Assembly: GCA_009760855.2 (NCBI GenBank)
Contig: WPIO01000002.1
Coordinates: 3,020,501 to 3,084,500, forward strand
DNA from: Cristatella mucedo
Lineage: Eukaryota > Bryozoa > Phylactolaemata > Cristatellidae
Direction: 5' to 3'
DNA length: 64,000 nt
A program made the position numbers and the translations under genes. This document shows, one piece after another, positions 14,384 through 28,251 of the stretch (positions are counted from its first letter, which is position 1; the number at the start of each line of letters is the position of its first letter). The notes beneath the pieces are model-generated. The model was not told the DNA's origin and ran no database searches. It saw nothing but the letters and a program-made list of their open reading frames with translations.

Positions 14384-17300
14384 GTACATGTGTGTGAATA
14401 GCAGCAGCAAAACCGTCAACAAGAATGTTTGTACGTGGCAGGCACTGCACTTGTGCCACCCCCCACATTGCTGTTCGAAAGCGAGGGCTACCCGACATCC
14501 ATTAGCACACGTAGGTGGCCTGCAACATAATCGCTTTGTCCATCTGCTTCGATTGAGCTTCAGCAGCAGCCGAGGCTATGCCTCAGCAGTGCTCACAGTA
14601 AAAGGTAACCGAGCTTTAGCCATACAGCTGCAAGTAATAGGTGCAGCTCAGACTTAGGGAGCAGAGTCCTGCGATCAAGGCTTAATAACATTTGGCTCAT
14701 ATTTTTTAGTCGTTCTAGACATTTTCCGGCTGTTGTGCTAAACTATTACAAGGTCGGCTGTCAAAAGGACCGCAGGGACAGCTAGGACTTCGGGGGGGGG
14801 GGGGGGCTAGTCTAGGCTTTCTAAATAAATACTAACTGATTAACCAGCCTCTTTTGTATATCAACAGAAAAGCCTCATTGGATATTGCCACTGCTTGCAG
14901 CGGCAATACAGAATTGCCCGCAGGATTCGAAACCACGACCTCGGGATCGAGGTCGTGAAAAGCAAACTAGTGCAGCCATCACGCGATCGAGGTCGTGAAA
15001 AGCAACTGCCGTACCTAGTGCAGCCATCACGCTCACCAAGCTCAGAATGCCATTCTGTCAAGGTGCCCGTCGGCTCATTGGCAAGCAGCCCTATAATTGC
15101 GTTCTCATTGTTACCGTTACCACTCTCAGCATGCCAAGGTGCAGGGCCTAGCCTAGACTCTGTGCATAGAGTCAGGCATGGGCTGCTGGCTGGCGGCTGC
15201 AGCAGTGCCAGTAATTGCATGTCTGCTAGTGACTTGTACCTACTCAGGCCAGTTGAGAGACAAAATTATCAGCTGAGCGATCAGTACTGGTGCATCGCTG
15301 GTACACAGCTCCACAAACACCCCATCGGTAGCCGGCTTCGGTGGGATGGGGGGGGGGGCTCGACTAGTAAAACAGTGGAGCCTTTCACCAAAGATGAACA
15401 AGGCACCTGATGGTGGCCGAATGCAGGCAGCACCATCTTGCTTAAAAATGCTATGCTGTGAGGGCTGAGACTAGAAGCAAAATATTTTTTAATCGCATCG
15501 ACCTGGTGGCTAGTATGCCGGCACAGCCACTGATCGATGCCCGGCGCCTGGCTCCAGGCAGCCGGTGGTCAGTGGACCTGCTGCTGAGCCGAGCCACATT
15601 CTGCCTGCCAGCCGTGAAGAAGAGGGTGACCTGTCGCCCGTGCTCACCTGCTGCGGCCACGGCTTCACACCAGTCAGTTCGGTCAGTCTGCAAGTTATGC
15701 CTGCCTCTGCTACCCGAATAATTTTGCACCTGGCAGCTCCGACAGTTACACTGATGTCGTCTGCTCCTGCATTCGCCATGCCTTTCCCCTGTAATCGTGT
15801 CAGCATACATGGCTCTTTTGCATGATAGCTGTTGAGTGCTCATGAGCGCGCACTAGCACCTATGCACACAACATATACACGCAGGCACGCACACACAATC
15901 GTGCTCGGGTGCAAGCAAATGGGTGTAATAGAGCGTCTACAGTGTGTGCATTATCTTTGCGCACCTCGATGTCTAGCACGTGGTCGCCACCATCGACTTG
16001 CTCAGGTGACCGTCGCAGGCCAACGATGACAGGATCCCGGCAAAGTATCAGGGCCCCCAAACGTAGGCGATGGGGCTGCTTTCCAAAGGTCAGATCGGCA
16101 GTAGCAATTGCACCACCTTCTGCTGTGCCGTTTAGCTGATCCATAACTATTGCACTGACGTTCGGCATGATGCAGACGATTACATGCAAGCTGGTTCTTC
16201 TGCAATCCTGCTGTGAATTAAAAAATGCCACATGCAGATTTTAAACCGTAGCTAAAGAGATATATGCATAGCTAGTGCATTGCTAACAAGCCTTATGTGT
16301 GAACTGTACGTACAACATTACTATAAGGCCAAGAGTATGTGCTGCAATAATACATCTGAGCACGATCCGGCTGTAGTCAACAGCGACATCAGACAACCTA
16401 AGTCACATATCAATGACAGCACTATCGCATCATTGGTACCTTAAAAAACTAGCTGATTTAATACCGGGGTGCTCTCGCACCAATACCAACTCCTCAACCT
16501 CCAACCATCTACGCACTCCTCTCACTAAATTTTGAAAATATTTTGTTGATCGGGACTTCAGTGTATATGCATCAAAAAGACTGAAACTCCTTACTGAATT
16601 CTCTTACCACCTGCTTCGACCCTTCATACTTTAAGCCTCAGATAAAGATGTGCATGTTTTCTCAGCTTTCCCCGAGTCCCAATAAACTTGACTTGGTTGC
16701 TCCCTTATGCTTGGGGACCTTACATGTGCATGATTTAGTGCATGTCACTTGCACGGTTGCTACTAATCGGTGATCCTGACTGTCTTCTTGCGTGCTTGTG
16801 GATGCTGATCTAAGCATGATACTTGTGTTCTTTTGCCGGGCGCTTATCTAGGTCATTAATCTCGAGTTATTGCTTATCTTGCAGTGAGTTGTTAAACATC
16901 TGCTTGGAAAATAAGTTATCTTATGATGCTATAAAAATGACCTAAGTTCAAAATTGTTAATATGATTAAAAAAATGAGCTCACTTATGTAGCATTTGATT
17001 GATCAGGATGGCGATTTTGCAGGACAACATTTGCATGCCAGCAGCATGGTTCAAGTGCTGCTGCACTATAGTGCCACCTAAAGGTCATCTGAAGCATGTA
17101 TCCATATTCAAGATACTCAGCTGCCAATCTGCCCTGCTGCAGGTATCTAATTGGGCAAAAAGCACAAAATGGGCGAAAGGTTTATATGCACATCCAGCCG
17201 TGCTGCCTATCGGGGCTCGCTTATTAATGCCTTTAGTAGCACTCCAAGCCTTTCAATTTTACAAAGAACCCCTACAAATTTGAAGGGCTGCATATGCTAG

Positions 17301-20300
17301 CCTTTTCATTTTCGATTGCATAGTTTTGCATGCATGGTGCATGCTCTCTAGGCCACTCGCCAGACCATAGTGACCTTGAGGCTAATCAGGTGTTGGGCGA
17401 TCACGTGAGAAGTGGTGCTGTCTGATTCTGGGTTGTAGACCGAGCTTGCAGAGGATTTTTATCTATTCACCATGCTGGTTTGGCCCAGTAGTTAAGGAAG
17501 GTGCTTGCCCCGACCAAGGTCAGGACAAGGTCGTGGGCTCGAGCTCCGTTGCCTATGTGAAGCACCTGAATGGAGATTGAGTTATCTTTGGGTACAATAC
17601 AAATGAATTATTATGTTATATCAAACTGGCCAACACCGGTAGTTGCGAGAGGCATATAGAAAGCTAGTGTTACTTCTAAGCAAGAAATGAACAGAAAACT
17701 GCTCCTGCCTGCTATTCACTGCTCTAACTGCCAACTCTGCATTCACTTTGCACAGCTTTCAGCTCATGCTCCTTATCTCATCCGTCAACATTCTCTTAAC
17801 TAGTATTAATGAGCTAGCTTACTTGTACATGCACACCCAGACTTCGCTAGACCGACAGATACGATCCCAGCTTTTTTTTATCGAGATATCATAAATAATG
17901 GTTTTAATAGCCGCCCTGGTTTGGCCCATTGGTTACGGTGGGTCGCCCTGACCAAAGTATGACCGAGGTCCTGTGCTCGAGCCCGTGGCGTTTGTGAAGC
18001 GCCAAATCGAGATTAAGTTCTCTTAGGGCGCTATGCAATTGAGTTATTATTATCATTGCTATTATTTTAGCCTACCATACGTGTACACAGCAGCGAAAAC
18101 TTACAGCAGAAGTTTCACTGATCTTGTCGTTGGTAGCGATTGCAAGCACTAGCTCCGGCTTGCCTAAGCACTCAGGCCAGTAGCCGAAGACTGGAATGCG
18201 CGATTTGCCGCTGAAACAATATCCATGGTACGATTCAAATTGAGCATTCACACGAAACGTCGCTAGCATCATAGTGCAAGGACTGCGACCAAAAAGTCAG
18301 CACACGCATACGTGTAAGGAGATAATTGGTAATAAACAGAGCCGGAGCAACTACAACGAACCCCATGAAGGCGTTAGTCCTGTTCATTGTGTTGGTATGG
18401 ATATTCAGCTGCCTGTACTTGCCAATATTTAGTTTCTCACCATCGATAATGAAGAATATGGTGAAAGTGATGGCACCCTCAGTCGTACCTGTTAGCTTCG
18501 CTTGGATTTCAGGAAGAAAAAAAGTGATCCGGTGCTCGTCTTCACTGAAGCAAGCCGGTGGAACAATATTAGACAGAGGCATTTAATCGGTAAGAGATTC
18601 CAGAGTTAGGAAAGAAACAGCAAGTGATGCTTCGATGTGCATGATCCTGACGCTCATCTGCCTAGACGTAGGTTAGTTGCCATGCGAATGCATTAGAAAC
18701 ACACTGACGGTAGCGACTTTCACTACTAAATTGATATTACTCCAGCCCAAGTATCTGAAATGACAATCACGATCTTAGCAACAGAGTGATTATGAGCAAT
18801 AAATCTCAGAGTAGCTGCATATGTAAGCAATTTCCGGGCGGTATCTTTGATGAGGGCTCATCAAATCTATATCAGTTATACCAGCTTTCGACTCGTAGAC
18901 GAGCATGGCAGCTCAGTGGGAGGCCCTAACGTGTGACCTCAGTGGGAGTGTCTAATTTGAAGGATAATGCTAAAACTATAACACTGCTTTATTACTACAT
19001 CGCAACGTCTGCTCAGACGTTGAAGGGCAACGGGTCCTGTCATATAAAACTTTTCACTCGTGCTTCTGCACCGGCTATACTTATTTGACAATGCTTGAGC
19101 ATTATTGAGCTGATTGAGCTCTCTAGTAGCTCAGTGGCGAGCAATCATAACACCATAAGCTCTACACACAGCAAAGAAATCCCAAAATCGCATATAAAAA
19201 CAGCAGCTCTTGTGTGTGGCATTCTGTGCAGCGTCATTTAACGACTAAGACTCATCAGGGCATAAACTGCCTAAAGTGTCGCCCGGATCAAAGCAGTATT
19301 GAAATGTATTCAAGACTAGCTAAAAAGAATGACATCCGCATGACGTGATTTGGAAAGATCACGTAACTGTTGAATTAGAACGACACTAGTTTGTCTCAAG
19401 GCTCTCAACAGTCAAATTAAAGATTTATTAGCATGGCCGCCGGATTCTGATAGAAACGTGAATGAGCTTAATGAACTGAGAGCTAACATGGGCGTGTGGC
19501 ATGCGCAGGTGTGAGTGTAGAGGCACCGATAGGCACCCTTAATAAACAAAAAACTCCTACACAATTCTGTACACGAAACCGGCAGACCAGAAGAATGGTG
19601 AGTCAAATGATTTTTTTAAATTAAGACACTAAGCCATCTGCGATCTTCGGAAGACCTACCAATGAATGCCAGCTTCGGGTGGAGCAAAATAAGCTCGGCG
19701 GGAGGTCTGAGCCAATAATAAAAATAATAGTAATAACGAGACGCTTGTATAGCGTCCTACGAGAGCTAACAAGCAACCCAGTGTAGTAGTACCAATACAA
19801 GCTGCTTGCCTTAGTATTGAGCAATTATCTGAGCGGTCCGTGGAGGCATCATAAACCACCACTCGACGTGTGGAGCCAATATTCAAATTGACCCCATACA
19901 TGAACAGCTGTGCAGGAGTGGCTATCCATCCACACTTGGGTTCAAAGTGGGTGACGTTCGCCAACTGCAATTAGCAAGATCCGAGCCACTGATGTCAGTT
20001 GACTCAGTCGATTGCATCAGCACACAAGTATTTATACATAATCAGGTCAGCTTTTCATTAAATAACATGCAGAGCTTTTTAATGCTTTGTATTTTTCCAA
20101 ATAAAGAAAAAAAGAAGGAGGCAAGCAGGAAGAAAATGAACGAACCTGGATTTTTGCATTGCAATAAGATACAATGGATCACCAAAGGGATGTACAAACC
20201 TTGAGGTCAACTAGCAATATTGGTTGATACAGCCCACACAAAGGCATAGGAGTGCAAAACCATAAATCGCTTGTTTATTCTGTTACGGAGTTACTAAAAA

Positions 20301-22918
20301 ACGAATTGATATTAGTATTATGGTCATTAAAGATAAGTTCCAACAAGAAAAAAGGCATACGGCGACAGCTAATGACTGACAACCGAGACTAACTAGCAGC
20401 CCTACTTGGAAACAATACTAACATGCTCCGTTTAGGTCAAGGGGTCACCTGGAAATTGCTTTCTAGAATGGACCATCACGAATTGGCAATTAACATAAGC
20501 GTATCCGGACATCACGTCATGAAGTCCATCAACAATGAAGTGGTAGGAATAATAATTATCAATTTTAAGCAACCAGCACCATAGGACTTCACCCAGATCA
20601 AATAATATTTGCAGTAATAATAATAATAGTACAATGCTATGGCCCCCTCAGAGAACCAAATCTCTTTCTAGGCACTTAACATACGCTGTAAAGGGAGCAT
20701 GTCAATATGGTTATGGATGAGGTGTACAGCATCAGCATGCATAAGCTGATAAAGGAAAATTCCTTAGGACCCAGCAAATGCTGCGAGGAGGAACAGGTAC
20801 GTCTTTTAGCCTCTGTTAAAATGTCTGAATCGGGGGGGGGATGCCGTCTTGTCAGCTGGGAGCAAGTTCCAGGCTTTGAGAGCCCGCAAAGTAAAGTCAT
20901 GGTCTCCAGAGGATTTGGAGCTGGTCCGAAGAGGAAAAGCAGCGACCGGCAGGACCGCTAGCTGCCAGGCACCAGATCATTGAACTTGCTGGAACTCGAC
21001 CCTTAAAAAAGTCGCACATGTTGGGAAGTTCTTGCCTTCGTTACCTTTAAAATGTGAGTCGGCGATTCTTGCCTAAGATATTCGGTGCCCTATCGGCAAC
21101 CTATCGAGTACTTTTTAGCCGAGCTCCCTCCCGTCCCGGCCCACCAATCAAAACGCATTGAGGCCTGAGAGTGCCCGAAGTGCCCGATTCGTAGATCGCT
21201 GGCAGGTTCGCTCTCGCTTGGGCTGCACACAGCGAGTTGGGATGCTCACTCCAGTGGCAGTGCAAGGCTGGGGCGTGTGGGCTAGCTTGCGGCTCACCAC
21301 ATAGCTGAAGTTCAGTGCACGATCGCTTGCTACGCTCGATAAGTTGTGCGGCTTCGCCTCCAATCTCATCTCGCTCACGCTGACCGTCACGGGCAGCTGG
21401 GCAGGGTGCCGGCTGGGTGTCGTAAGGCAAACCAGGCTGCAAGTAAAACGAGCCGCGCTCAGCGGAGGCGTCCGTGCCTGGACAAGTGGCTGCAGACTTC
21501 AGCGGCAGATAGACCCTGTACTGCATTCGCCTCTCCTCCGGTGCAATGTACAGCCGATCGGATACGGGCAGCTGGGAAAAGCAGGCTCCGGGGTTTAGTC
21601 TCGTTATAGCAAAGCTAGAGGAGGAGGAGGAGGCTGGGCTGCGCAGAGCTTCGGAGGCATAGGCAAGCAGCTCACCGGGTCGAGTTGCTCTCCAGCAGGC
21701 TGCATGGCAGACCGCCGATGCTCACTGCTCGTGCAGCAGTCGCTGACCCGAAGTCTTCGCCGGTGACAGTGAGCCGTGTAGCGCCCCAGACGGGTCCGCT
21801 CAGCGGCTGGATCTGGATGTCGCACAAGGAAAGCAAATGGCGCGATGTACGACAGGGCAGGCTGCTAGGCGTCAGCCTGCAGATCGGCAGGTCACCCGTA
21901 CGGTAGCTAGCGAGCTCCATGCACTGCAGTGGGTAGCTGGAGCGCCGAAAACGGCTTCTCGATTAAACGGACAATGTAGGGAAGTCTCGGTTTGGTTCTG
22001 CTCGCCTCCATCTCGGCGCCCACCTCCATACAGACGTTTCTTCGACCTTTTCTTTGCATTCGGCCGAGCAAAATGTATTTACACTGACGTCGCACTATTA
22101 CACAGCGGTCACGGAGTCGAAAAGGATTGCACCAACATGTGGCCACATGACCACACGACAGACAGCACGGCCCACATTGGGTCAGACTATCGATGCACCA
22201 CTTGGGCCTGAGCAAGAACACTCACTCATCGAATAGACGAAAAGGGAAGGAGATGGGGAGACAGAGGGAGGGGAGAAAGAGCAGGAGACGTGACGTTGAC
22301 TAGATCGCCCCTTCACCTGGCCGACGAAACGGCTCTGCAAATTGGAAATCTTCCTGCCAGGAAGCTCTGCTCAGCTCGAGCTTAGCGACGTACCGACGAA
22401 ATGATTGGAGGACAGTTCCATCTATGCCAGCGTGTCGTCGGGGGGCAGTCTGGCTTCCGCGTGCACGACAGCCGTTGCTGACACCATCCGCATTCCGCCA
22501 GATCCTGGATGCATTCTCTGCAGTTCGTGTGACCGTCGCATTGGTCGATTTCGTATCGCAGCACCTGCACATTGGCTATCGCGCTTAGGGTTCGTAGGCT
22601 AAGTGGCTTGCTGTGACCTGAGGGGCGGCGAAATACGACGAGGGGGTCGCCTCACCGAGAGGCTTTTTGGTTAACTTAGCGGTCGGCTGCAGTATAGAGG
22701 CAGCGGTTTCAAGCGAGAGCTGAGCCGCAAATGTGTGCCAATTGTTTTTGGCTTTTGTCTGCTATGTCAAAAGTGTAGCGTGTACCGGGGAAGGCCAAGA
22801 AGCCCATGCATGCATCTAGCATTGCCATTGCTGCAGAGAACTTCGGGGAGGGGGGAACCTGGGTTAGGTATGTGTGTGTGAGTGTGCGTGCGGGTGCGTG
22901 CGTGTGCGTGTGTGTGTG

Positions 22919-22963
<45 letters not shown>

Positions 22964-25900
22964 ATGTGTGTATGTGTGCATGTGTGTATGTGTGTATGTG
23001 TGTGTGTACAGACAGATCTAGCCATAGCACGGATAGCACCGATCTTCGAGCAGACAAGAGCGAAGGAGCCGAAAAATAAAGTAAAGAACCTGGATTGAAT
23101 TTCAGCCTACTGCCAACTCGAAAGCATGGCTATATTCAAAACGAGTGTGCTTGCTCTCACTGAGTAGGCAAATAGCCAGCAGCAGTAGCAGTCTCGCATA
23201 AGTAGTTCAAGCGTTCAGTTTGCAGGCGAGTTCGGCATTTTGCAAAAATCCACTGCAATCTATTACCTCCACCCTCGACGACGGATTTCGGTACTGGCCC
23301 AGATCGCTGCAGTGAATTGGATGAGAAGGCTCGTGCAAAACGGTGCGAAATTTGGTGAGTACACTTGAATATTACTTTAGTTTAACATGCAATCCAAGTT
23401 GGAGCTTCGCACAGCCAGTTTCCTTTTTATTCGCGATGCATTCTCATGGGCTGCTGTATATTGCTGTAGCGGCCAGCGTCTTTAGAGCCTACTTGCATGA
23501 CAACGCGAGAGCATGTGAACTTTGGTGGGTACATTATAACAAAGTGTACTACAATATCCACAATAAGTTCGAGCTTCACGCCACTGATTTAGTGGATTGC
23601 GGTAATTCGTCGGATACCTTGCAGACAGCAAACGACCATCACTTGGCTGCTGACATTCAACTTCTACCGTAGTCCACCTAGGGCAGCCGACAGTCTATCG
23701 CTGTTAGACAGTGCTTGGCAGTTGCCTTTTTGAGCTGGCCACACTGCGGGGTTCGCTGCTGCAGCTCGTGCCTCATCTGCTTACTTGTGACGTTACGTTG
23801 CTCACCTGCTTACTTGTGAGTAGGTACAAGAGCTTCCCGTTTGGCGCCAGGTGACTCCTAATGATCGCGTGCTCATGGTGGCTCACGCGTACTTCGGCGT
23901 ACTGCTTTCTGCTGGCTATGTCAACCTGTGAGTGTGATCAATTATCAACAGCAGCGAGTTCGGCGTACTCAGCTTTGTCACAGAGGGTGACAGGGCTCAG
24001 TTGATAAGAGCGTAACCCACTAGCACCGAGGATTAGTAGCTAAACACCTGCTCATGGAAAGGTAATAATAAGCCAAAATAGAGAAGCGTTTACGAATTCA
24101 CACGTGGGCACCGAATTTGACGTACTTATAACTAGTATAAAATAGAACGCGCCATGAGTTAGGCAGAAATTTTTTCTGGAGAACTTACTCTCTTCCACGC
24201 TCACACCGGCCAATTGCCAAAGGAGTAATAATAATAATAATCGCAATACATTTTTATAGCTCCATCACGGAACTCAATCTCTTGTAGGCACTTTACATTT
24301 GCTACAAAGGAAGCGTGATCGAATGGTTATCGGTAGCATTCTTAATGACAAAAAGCCTAACATGGTTAGAGGTGACATGCACAGGGTCAGCATGCAAATA
24401 TGGTTAGAGGCAGCATGCAGTGTCAGCACGCATAAGCGCACAAAGACCGAGTTACATGTGCAGTCTGGTGCGAGTGGGAGTTTCGGGTCAGAAGACATGG
24501 CCACGCTCCGGAAGTTCCGGGCATCTTCAATTTGCGAAAGTTCGCCTACTGCATAACTTGGCTAGGCGCCCAAATGCATGATGTAAAAATAAAGTGACGG
24601 TTAGTATATCAAATAGCCTCTTTTTTATTAGCAGAGGAACCTTAGCGGCCTTCGCCCGCTTGTAATGAGCAATTAAAGATTACCTACTGCAGGACTCTGC
24701 AGGAATCACGATCTGGGTTCTGAAGTGCGAACCGATTACGCCGGGGCTAAAATCCTGGGGTGGTGAAGCTGCTATTTAACAGAGCAAGTGATGAATTTTA
24801 AAGTATATGCCAAACTGCAGGACAATCACCAGTTGAACAGGATCGCGGGTCTGGAAGCCGAGTTATTTCGCTTCGCATGTGACGCTGGTATTATGAATTT
24901 CGCATATCACTTGGCTCCGTTATATTTGCGACGTTATATAAGCCTTAGATAATTCGAGAATGCGGAAAGATAACGGTGGAGAATTGACAATAGTGGACGG
25001 TCACTCAGAGGGTGCTAGGATTGACTTGTCAGTTATGAGCTATCTACTGCATCAACCTAAACATATTTGAGTGCGAGTGAGCCCGTAAACGAAAGTCGCT
25101 AAGTTCCACCTACATTGTGCCCATTGTGATAGTTACAGTACTACTACGACGGTACGATGGATGTCATCTCAACAACATCGGAGAAGATAATCTACTAGCT
25201 TGCGTATGTGGCCATAACATGCACTCTCAAAGCTATAATTTAATTTAAAAGTATCCATATAATTATAAAAAAATAACTAGCAGACTTATGACTACCGCTA
25301 TTTAATAATGCAAATTATATTGAACGTCTGAAATTTATATTTAGATTATTCTTCCCGCTATTTTTAGCGATATCATCCAAGTGTAAATTATTCATTTATC
25401 TTAGGAGAACGACCGGTTTTACTGTAAATATTGCAAAGGCTAGTCTGTATACCAGAAGGCAAGTGGTGGGGCACGCCTTTTCGCTCACTATTTATATACG
25501 AAGGGGTAGAAAATAATATTTCTCTTATCGATGGGTCAATTGTTCATTCGCTCATACCGTAGTGTAATTAATTGAACTGCTTAGTATTGACACCTTCACT
25601 GTTCAAAGAGCAAACTCGAGCAAATGAGAAAGAGTGCCACGGAGTGTAGGCAGTACTGGGCCGTACCCTCTGCTCGACTGGATTCTCGTTTTCTGTTTCC
25701 TTTTTAGCTCGAGTACTCGGCAGCTCGTCGGCCGTGCAGTCCGCTGCCGTCGGGCAGCTTCTGAAGACTCCTCCTCCGCCGCCGCCGCCGGCACCGCGCA
25801 CTCACATGCACGAGCTGAGCTCCGGACGATGCACCACAGCGTTCCGCGAAGGCCAAGCAGTAAAAGCAGCACAGCCTGAACCGTCGGCGAGTGGACGCAC

Positions 25901-28197
25901 CTTAATGAGACGTCCGTTCGACGTTCCCAGGAAAGCAGCCGACCTTGACTCAAATACGGCTGCTGCCACTGAGGTGAAGTCAACTTCCCTTTCAAACGTG
26001 CTCGGCACGGCCCAAGTGTCGGCTCGCAATCCATAGTTCCTCATTTGTCGAGTGCCGCAAAAGTCGGCCGCTATACGCAGTCCGGCCTGTGAGAATAAAG
26101 AAGTGAAGGCTTCGTGGCAATAGCAATTCCTACGCCTCATCCGGTGGAATAAGTCAAACAAAAGTCCCGCAAGCATTCGCCTAATCCCAACCGAATGGTT
26201 CGAGGTCACAATTTATGTCCTCTTCATGAATACGTAAAATTGTGCCTTAATTCGGCTACTCTTAAACCGATAAGCATTCTTTAATTTTTCAACCACTACT
26301 CCTGCCAAGGGAATCGAAGCTGTCACGTAACAGACGTTAAACTAGCTCCACTTCCATTGGTAATAATAAAGATAATAATACACTTGATAAAGCGCCCTCA
26401 GAGAACTCAATCTCTTTCTAGGCGCTTTACATTTGCTGCAAAGGAATCACGAGCACTTTGAGTAGCGGTAGCATGCTCAATAAACAACAAGCATAACATA
26501 GTTAGGTGTGACATGCACAGGGTCAGTCAGGGTCAGTATGAAAGTATGGTTTCTGGCAGCATGCACGGTGTCAGGGTGCATAAGCACCTTTTTCGCTTTC
26601 TTATGGCTCATCCAAGCTCCTCGACCCCGAAAGATGCTCGCCGTCATTTTTTATGATACACAGCAGCTTTTGACTCCGAGGCCTCGACAGAATCGCTCTG
26701 TGAGCTTGGCGACGCTGCACGACACTGCCCGCCACACCCACCCACCCGCGAGTCTTCGAAGCCGCGCCCTCGTCTCGCGCCACCGACAAGCGAAGCGAGC
26801 TGACCGCCGAAGTGGTGGTGACTGGCCGCTACACGCACTTCGCTCGAAACAAGCAGCTCGGCGGCTCCACCCTAACCCCCCCCCCCGCAGCCGGGGCGCT
26901 CGTCGTTCGGCGAGCTTGGAAAGTCGGTCGTGAGCCGTTGACCGTGTCGGGGCCGAAGTCCACGGATGCCAAACTTGGGGCGGCAGCGCGAGCGCGACGC
27001 TGAAGACTTGGCGGTGGCTCTCGTCGGTCACCCGCCCCCCTCCACGGCTCGGAATTCTTCCGCCGCCTCCGCCGAGCCCTCGGGCGTCGTCTGCTTACCG
27101 TGGATTGCTGGGAGCAGTCGCTCTCGGTGCTGCCGCCGTGCATCCAGTCGAGGAGCCGACGATTTCCTCGACGTCCGCTGTAGCAGTCCTTCGCGGCAGC
27201 GACGGCTCGAGCGGACAGTTCACCGATCGAGTACAAGCACAGGAGTGACGAGGGCTGCGCCGACGACCGAGGCAAGGCGTCGGCTAGCGGTGCTGTGAAC
27301 GCCAGAGCCAGCGCAGCGCTGCTGCCGCCGCCCGTCGCCGTCGATCCCGGGCGCGTCGCCGTCGTCGTGCTGACGTTGGCCATTGCGACGGCGACGGCAT
27401 GAGTGCGATTCTTTCCGTCGCGGCCGGCGCACTGAAGCGGCACTTCGACGTAGGTCTCGAAAAACGGGTCCTTTTTGCAGAACCGTGCCACCCTCGTCTC
27501 CTCGACGACGCCCTGCGGCGCCACGACGCGAAACACCACGTACGCAAAATCCGCGCTATCGTACACGCCCAGATAGTGCGGCCGGTAGGTTCGCTCCTGA
27601 TTCGCCGCGGGCGCTATCCAGCTGCCTCTGGCGGTGGTGGCGAAAAGGGGCGCGATGGACAGCAGTTCCGGGTCCCCGGATTCGTTCTGCACCACGTACT
27701 GGCCGACTGTTCGGAAACCCGACGGGTACCGTCGACCGTCGACGGCCGAGGCGGTCGCGAATAGCACGTAGTTCGTTCGCTTTTCAGCCGTAAAGCGGCT
27801 GGCGACCCTGAGAAACTTTCCGGCGGCTGATGGCGAGCTGCCGCCGACGAACCTGCTCGAGCTGCCGCCGTCGGCGGCCGAGTCGTCGGCGGCCGGAGAG
27901 CGACGAAAATGCTGGGCGCAATCTAGGAAGCCGCACTCGCCGCCGCCGCCGCCGTCCGACGATCCTCCGCAGACGAGCGCTAGCTTCAGGTCCGGATGCC
28001 AGTCCATCACGGTCAGCGCGCCGCCGCCGCCGCTGTCGGTTTCATTGCGATCGCCGGCGAACGGCACCACGCAGCGTCGGAGCCTGAGCGTCGTCGCGCT
28101 GAGCACGCAGATCTCGGTGCCGCTCGAGACATATACCTGAGAGTCGCCGTCGCAGCCGCCCGCCTCGACCACGAGCAAACCGGTCAGGTTGCCGACT

Positions 28198-28251
<54 letters not shown>

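Noticed and set aside
21101-21526. 141-codon minus-strand frame across receptor exon 6
   Set aside because: It overlaps the IPT exon in a different phase. Only the other phase gives the IPT pattern and fits exons 5 and 7.
27383-27793. Arg/Ser-rich plus-strand frames opposite receptor exon 1
   Set aside because: They are antisense shadows of the GC-rich Sema coding exon.
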